Shown: one piece after another, positions 6,101-9,123 of the stretch
How positions within the stretch are numbered: position 1 is the stretch's first letter
Layout of the letters: each line of letters opens with the position of its first letter
Origin: JBDNDK01 sp046719185
GTDB taxonomy: Bacteria > Armatimonadota > UBA5829
Direction: 5' to 3'
Assembly (NCBI GenBank): GCA_046719185.1
Contig: JBDNDK010000096.1
Coordinates: 1-9,123 of the forward strand
Length of the DNA stretch: 9,123 nucleotides
Notes under the pieces: model-generated
What the model was told of the DNA's origin: nothing
Databases searched by the model: none
The model's input: the letters and a program-made list of their open reading frames with translations, nothing else
Made by a program: the position numbers and the translations under genes

Positions 6101-8392
6101 ATGAAGAATTCAATCTTTATCCAATCAGAAATAAATGCAAAAAAAATAGAAATAAAAGAAGCTGGGTTTAATGTATTCTCATATACATTTCAAATAGAAA
6201 ATATTCCTGATGAGCTTTTTATCAAAAGCAAAGCCTATCCATTTCATGCTGTTTATGTAAATAATGAGTTTGCATATAGTGATGAATTTTCTACTACTAA
6301 TTTATTTAATATATCAAGCTTTTTAAGAGCAGGTGAAAACACAATAGATTTATTACTATTCACACAAATTATGGGTGGATGGGTGCAGTTAGAATCACTT
6401 AATCCAAGCTTTAATATATCAACATCAAACTCTGATTTTACACTTAATCCCAATTCAGAATTATTAGGACATGAAATAAGAGTGTGTGTTAGAGGAGATA
6501 TAAATAACCCTTATGATGGTAATGGTTCAACCCTTAATGCTATGCCATATACTCCTCAATACCCTAAATTTGTTTTCAAAGCTCCATTTGATGATATAAC
6601 AAATACACTCTTTCCAGACACAAATAAAGCAATTAAATATAATAAAGGCGACAAAGTGCCTATTATGGGTGAGATTGTGATTGATTTTGGAGAGGAAACA
6701 GTTGGATATATCCAGTGTGAAATAACATCTGATTCTGACAACTCTATTACATTCTCTTATGCAGAAAGCTTTAATATGCTGGATGCCAATCTATGGTTCC
6801 ATGACAGAGACACCTTTAATATTAAAAAAGGCACAAATAAAATAACCAACCCTTCTAGAAAAGGCTATAGATATGTAAAAATAACTCAGCAAAAGCCTGC
6901 AGTTACTCAAATAACATCTTTTGTGAATCTTAAAACTCAAGCTCTTTTCCCAAATAAAGGCTATTTTAGGTGTTCTGATGATTTTTTGAATAAATTAAAT
7001 GATGTGTCTGTGAAAACTATTGAAATCTGCTCCCAGAAGTTTTTGGAAGATGGAGTAAAAAGAGATAGACTTTGCTGGACTGGTGATTTGAGACCAATGG
7101 CTCAGGTGATTTATAACCAACTTGGCAACACTGATATTGTTAAAACATCACTCTATATTTTTGCTAATCATCTAAATGATGAAGGTATAATTCAACCTGC
7201 ATTCCCTTGGAAAACTGGCTGGGTGATGACAGATTATGTGATGTGGTGGATAATAAGCCTTTGGGAATATTACAATTTCACAATGGACTATCAAACAATG
7301 CTTGATTTAGGTCCTGTTGCCATTGAACAAGCAAACTGGCTTGCATCAAAATGTGATGAAAGAGGATTAATAATCACAAAACCTGAAAAAGATGCACCAA
7401 TCACTTGCTGGTCAAGCAGAAATAGAGATGGATATACTTCATATCATAATACTTTATACTATCATACTCTGAATTGTCTTTCTTTTATAAAGGATATATT
7501 GCAAATAGATGATGATAGAGATTGGAAGGCTGAAGAAAAACAACATATTATACTTAGAGAATCGCTAACTGATGAAGATACTATATTCAGAGATATAGAC
7601 TTCGAAGGCAAACACAGAAATGAAGTTCCTTATGATGGAAATATAAATGCTATAATGTTTGGTCTCTCTATCAGTGATTCATTTAAAAAGCACCAGAACA
7701 ATACCCACTATATACTTGAAAGAATAGAAAGAAAAGGCTGGACTGAATATGGCACACCTATCTGGTGGCCTCAATCAAACAACATCCAATCAACTGAATC
7801 AAATAGAATAATGCCATTATATAATGCATATGAAGCAGAATGCAGAATAAAAAATGGTGAGTTTGATTCTGCTTATGAAATATTGAAAAGATGTTTTGGC
7901 TCAATGCTGGATAAGGGAGCCACTACATTCTGGGAAGCAATGACTCTTAATGGAATGCCATATGATGGTGAAAATGCTGGATTTGGCAGTTTGTGTCATG
8001 GATGGAGTGGATATCCTGCTGCAATTTTGCCAACTCTTTTGGGATGCTCAGTAGATGTTTGGAATGATGAAGTATTTATGAATCCAATGGATGTGTGCAG
8101 GAAGTTTGAATATATTGAAGCTGAAATTCCATCAAGGTTTGGAAATGTTCAGATAAAAAGTGAGTTTGATAAAAATACTGGACTTTGGAAAGTGTCAGGA
8201 TTTGTGCCGGAAGATGCACCCGAGGCTACTTTCTCTACAACTCTATTAAAAATGGGGTATGAATTAGTTGACACAATAAACTGTGAGCCTGCTGAATATG
8301 AAGATGAAGAAGAAGAGTCTGATTCAGAGGATATTTTTGATATTACATCAGGAGAAGATTTCCAAATTATAATACAATGCGAATCCTATTAA
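6101..8392 (+). CDS. Glycoside hydrolase family 78, alpha-L-rhamnosidase-type
   Basis: Inverting glycosidase releasing alpha-L-rhamnose; 763 residues from this ATG. N-terminal beta-sandwich regions (about 1-180) are followed by the family segment VIDFGEETVGYIQ (193-205). An (alpha/alpha)6 barrel (about 290-640) contains DGVKRDRLCWTGD (317-329). Asp317, Asp322 and Asp329 match the acidic trio of the family; the middle one is Glu in many members, while Asp is common in a KRDRL subgroup. TTFWE (608-612) gives E612 as likely base, followed by SLCHGWSGYP (630-639). The C-terminal beta domain ends in an unusual acidic tail (about 732-747, EYEDEEEESDSED). There is no signal peptide, so it is probably cytoplasmic. 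A TTG at 6062 would lengthen it by 13 residues but lies upstream of the strong GGAGGTG site (6080-6086). Spacing from that site to ATG 6101 is long (16), so the exact start is uncertain. It overlaps the next gene by 16 bases. Confidence 0.88.
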   Translation: MKNSIFIQSEINAKKIEIKEAGFNVFSYTFQIENIPDELFIKSKAYPFHAVYVNNEFAYSDEFSTTNLFNISSFLRAGENTIDLLLFTQIMGGWVQLESLNPSFNISTSNSDFTLNPNSELLGHEIRVCVRGDINNPYDGNGSTLNAMPYTPQYPKFVFKAPFDDITNTLFPDTNKAIKYNKGDKVPIMGEIVIDFGEETVGYIQCEITSDSDNSITFSYAESFNMLDANLWFHDRDTFNIKKGTNKITNPSRKGYRYVKITQQKPAVTQITSFVNLKTQALFPNKGYFRCSDDFLNKLNDVSVKTIEICSQKFLEDGVKRDRLCWTGDLRPMAQVIYNQLGNTDIVKTSLYIFANHLNDEGIIQPAFPWKTGWVMTDYVMWWIISLWEYYNFTMDYQTMLDLGPVAIEQANWLASKCDERGLIITKPEKDAPITCWSSRNRDGYTSYHNTLYYHTLNCLSFIKDILQIDDDRDWKAEEKQHIILRESLTDEDTIFRDIDFEGKHRNEVPYDGNINAIMFGLSISDSFKKHQNNTHYILERIERKGWTEYGTPIWWPQSNNIQSTESNRIMPLYNAYEAECRIKNGEFDSAYEILKRCFGSMLDKGATTFWEAMTLNGMPYDGENAGFGSLCHGWSGYPAAILPTLLGCSVDVWNDEVFMNPMDVCRKFEYIEAEIPSRFGNVQIKSEFDKNTGLWKVSGFVPEDAPEATFSTTLLKMGYELVDTINCEPAEYEDEEEESDSEDIFDITSGEDFQIIIQCESY

Positions 8393-8826
8393 TCACATTA
8401 TTATTTTTGTCTATATCATCATTATCAAAAGCTGATGATACAATAAAAGCTATGTGGATAAATATTGATCCTAATGACACAACTTTTCACACATCAATTG
8501 TCTATAGGAAAACTTTTGAAGTAAATATGGATGTAGAAAAGGCTGTTCTTAAATACACCTGCATCACACCAATGGATTATAAGGGAACAGAGTTTACAGG
8601 ATATATAAATGGTGCAAAGTGTGCATCAGGCACATTTTGGATGGATGCACAATATACTGACATTTCAAAAGCCATAAACTATGGTATTAACTACCTTGAA
8701 ATTGAGGTAACAAGAGACAAAATGGGCAGTATAGGTCCTGTCCTTGTAAAGCTTGAAATACAAGGGAAAAATGCAAATGGTAAACAGATAAATCAAACAA
8801 TATATTCAGACTCCACATGGAAATGA
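8377..8826 (+). CDS. Exported beta-sandwich protein, likely 5' part of a frameshifted gene
   Basis: 149 codons beginning inside the end of the rhamnosidase gene (16-base overlap, suggesting translational coupling; no close ribosome site, the nearest AGGAG being 22 bases upstream). The first 19 residues are a signal peptide (MRILLITLL..., cut after SKA). The rest resembles the galactose-binding-like beta-sandwich that precedes catalytic domains of alpha-L-rhamnosidases and related secreted proteins. It has IVYRKTFEV, then a GYINGAKCASG strand pair, DISKAINYGINYLEIEV, a GPVLVKLEI strand, and ends YSDSTWK. In relatives the SDxxWK motif is normally followed by more protein. Here a TGA stop follows directly, and a plausible continuation sits in the -1 frame. 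No catalytic domain is visible. It may be a carbohydrate-binding or surface protein of the locus, or a degraded secreted glycosidase. Confidence 0.65.
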   Translation: MRILLITLLFLSISSLSKADDTIKAMWINIDPNDTTFHTSIVYRKTFEVNMDVEKAVLKYTCITPMDYKGTEFTGYINGAKCASGTFWMDAQYTDISKAINYGINYLEIEVTRDKMGSIGPVLVKLEIQGKNANGKQINQTIYSDSTWK

Positions 8827-9077
8827 AATACTACACAGGAAAAATATCAAAAATACCCAGTGGTGTAAAAGAAAATATACTTAAAAATTCTTTTGTAGAA
8901 GCTTCTTTTGATGAACATCCAAGACATAAATCTCCAATGGTTGCCTGCAAAATAAGCAATACAGACATGGTGGGTGTAACTGATGTTCTTATAAAAGGTG
9001 GAAATGGTGGAAGCTTATATCAATTTAATTTAGTTAGAGATTACAGTGATAAATTCTATTTCCTTAAGCCTCTTTGA
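8817..9077 (+). CDS. Small frame, likely continuation of the preceding gene after a one-base shift
   Basis: 86 codons overlapping the end of the previous frame. An ATG at 8823 overlaps its TGA stop as ATGA. There is no ribosome site and no signal peptide. The protein (MKYYTGKISKIPSGVKENIL..., then FVEASFDEHPRHKSPMVACKISNTD) reads like the linker and start of a next domain. Re-reading one A of the AAA at 8821-8823 joins it smoothly to the upstream product (STWK-MKYYTG). It ends at TGA 9075-9077 without a recognisable fold being complete, so the gene is either truncated or shifted again. An alternative is a separate, translationally coupled small gene. I do not recognise the domain. The 46 bases that follow show no clear feature. 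Confidence 0.45.
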   Translation: MEMKYYTGKISKIPSGVKENILKNSFVEASFDEHPRHKSPMVACKISNTDMVGVTDVLIKGGNGGSLYQFNLVRDYSDKFYFLKPL

Positions 9078-9123
9078 TACCATTCAATAATCACATATAT
9101 TTTTGGTCAAACAAATCTCGACA

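Noticed and set aside
1..9123. CRISPR arrays, insertion sequences, tRNA or phage genes
   Set aside because: No spaced direct repeats, transposase or integrase motifs, terminal inverted repeats around a gene, or tRNA cloverleaf signals were found.

Overview
The window is about one third G+C and reads as the chromosome of a diderm bacterium. It holds an ordinary housekeeping gene (smc), a secreted protein with a C-terminal PEP-CTERM sorting signal (exosortase systems are confined to Gram-negative-type cells) and a glycan-degradation locus. The AT-rich composition, the PEP-CTERM tail and the sugar-hydrolase content would fit a member of the Armatimonadota, Abditibacteriota or PVC-like lineages. 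That placement is only an impression; no marker here fixes the phylum.

Layout, left to right. Positions 1-1327 (minus) hold the first 442 codons of smc, which runs off the left edge. Next comes a compact single-gene transcription unit on the minus strand (about 2203 down to 1459). It has a good sigma-70 promoter, a roughly 100-nt leader with stem-loops, a strong ribosome site, a 180-residue PEP-CTERM protein and a textbook intrinsic terminator. Positions 2386-3222 (minus) encode an unrecognised 278-residue membrane-anchored helical protein. Between it and the next gene lies a conspicuous GC-rich island (3334-3412). Read on the minus strand, it folds into a long closing stem followed by an overlapping intrinsic terminator, which is the layout of a riboswitch or attenuator.

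The right half is a carbohydrate locus. A GH2 beta-mannosidase-type enzyme (3464-5962, minus) and a GH78 alpha-L-rhamnosidase-type enzyme (6101-8392, plus) are divergently transcribed from a 138-bp region. That region contains an inverted repeat sitting on the predicted mannosidase promoter. Neither enzyme has a signal peptide, so both probably act in the cytoplasm on imported oligosaccharides containing beta-mannosyl and alpha-rhamnosyl units. The rhamnosidase gene overlaps by 16 nt the start of an exported protein with a rhamnosidase-N-terminal-like beta-sandwich (8377-8826). That reading frame appears broken by a one-base shift and continues in another frame as 8817-9077.

No tRNA, rRNA, insertion sequence, CRISPR array or phage gene was seen. 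The least explained items are the 3334-3412 RNA element, the structured leader of the PEP-CTERM gene, and the 278-residue protein.
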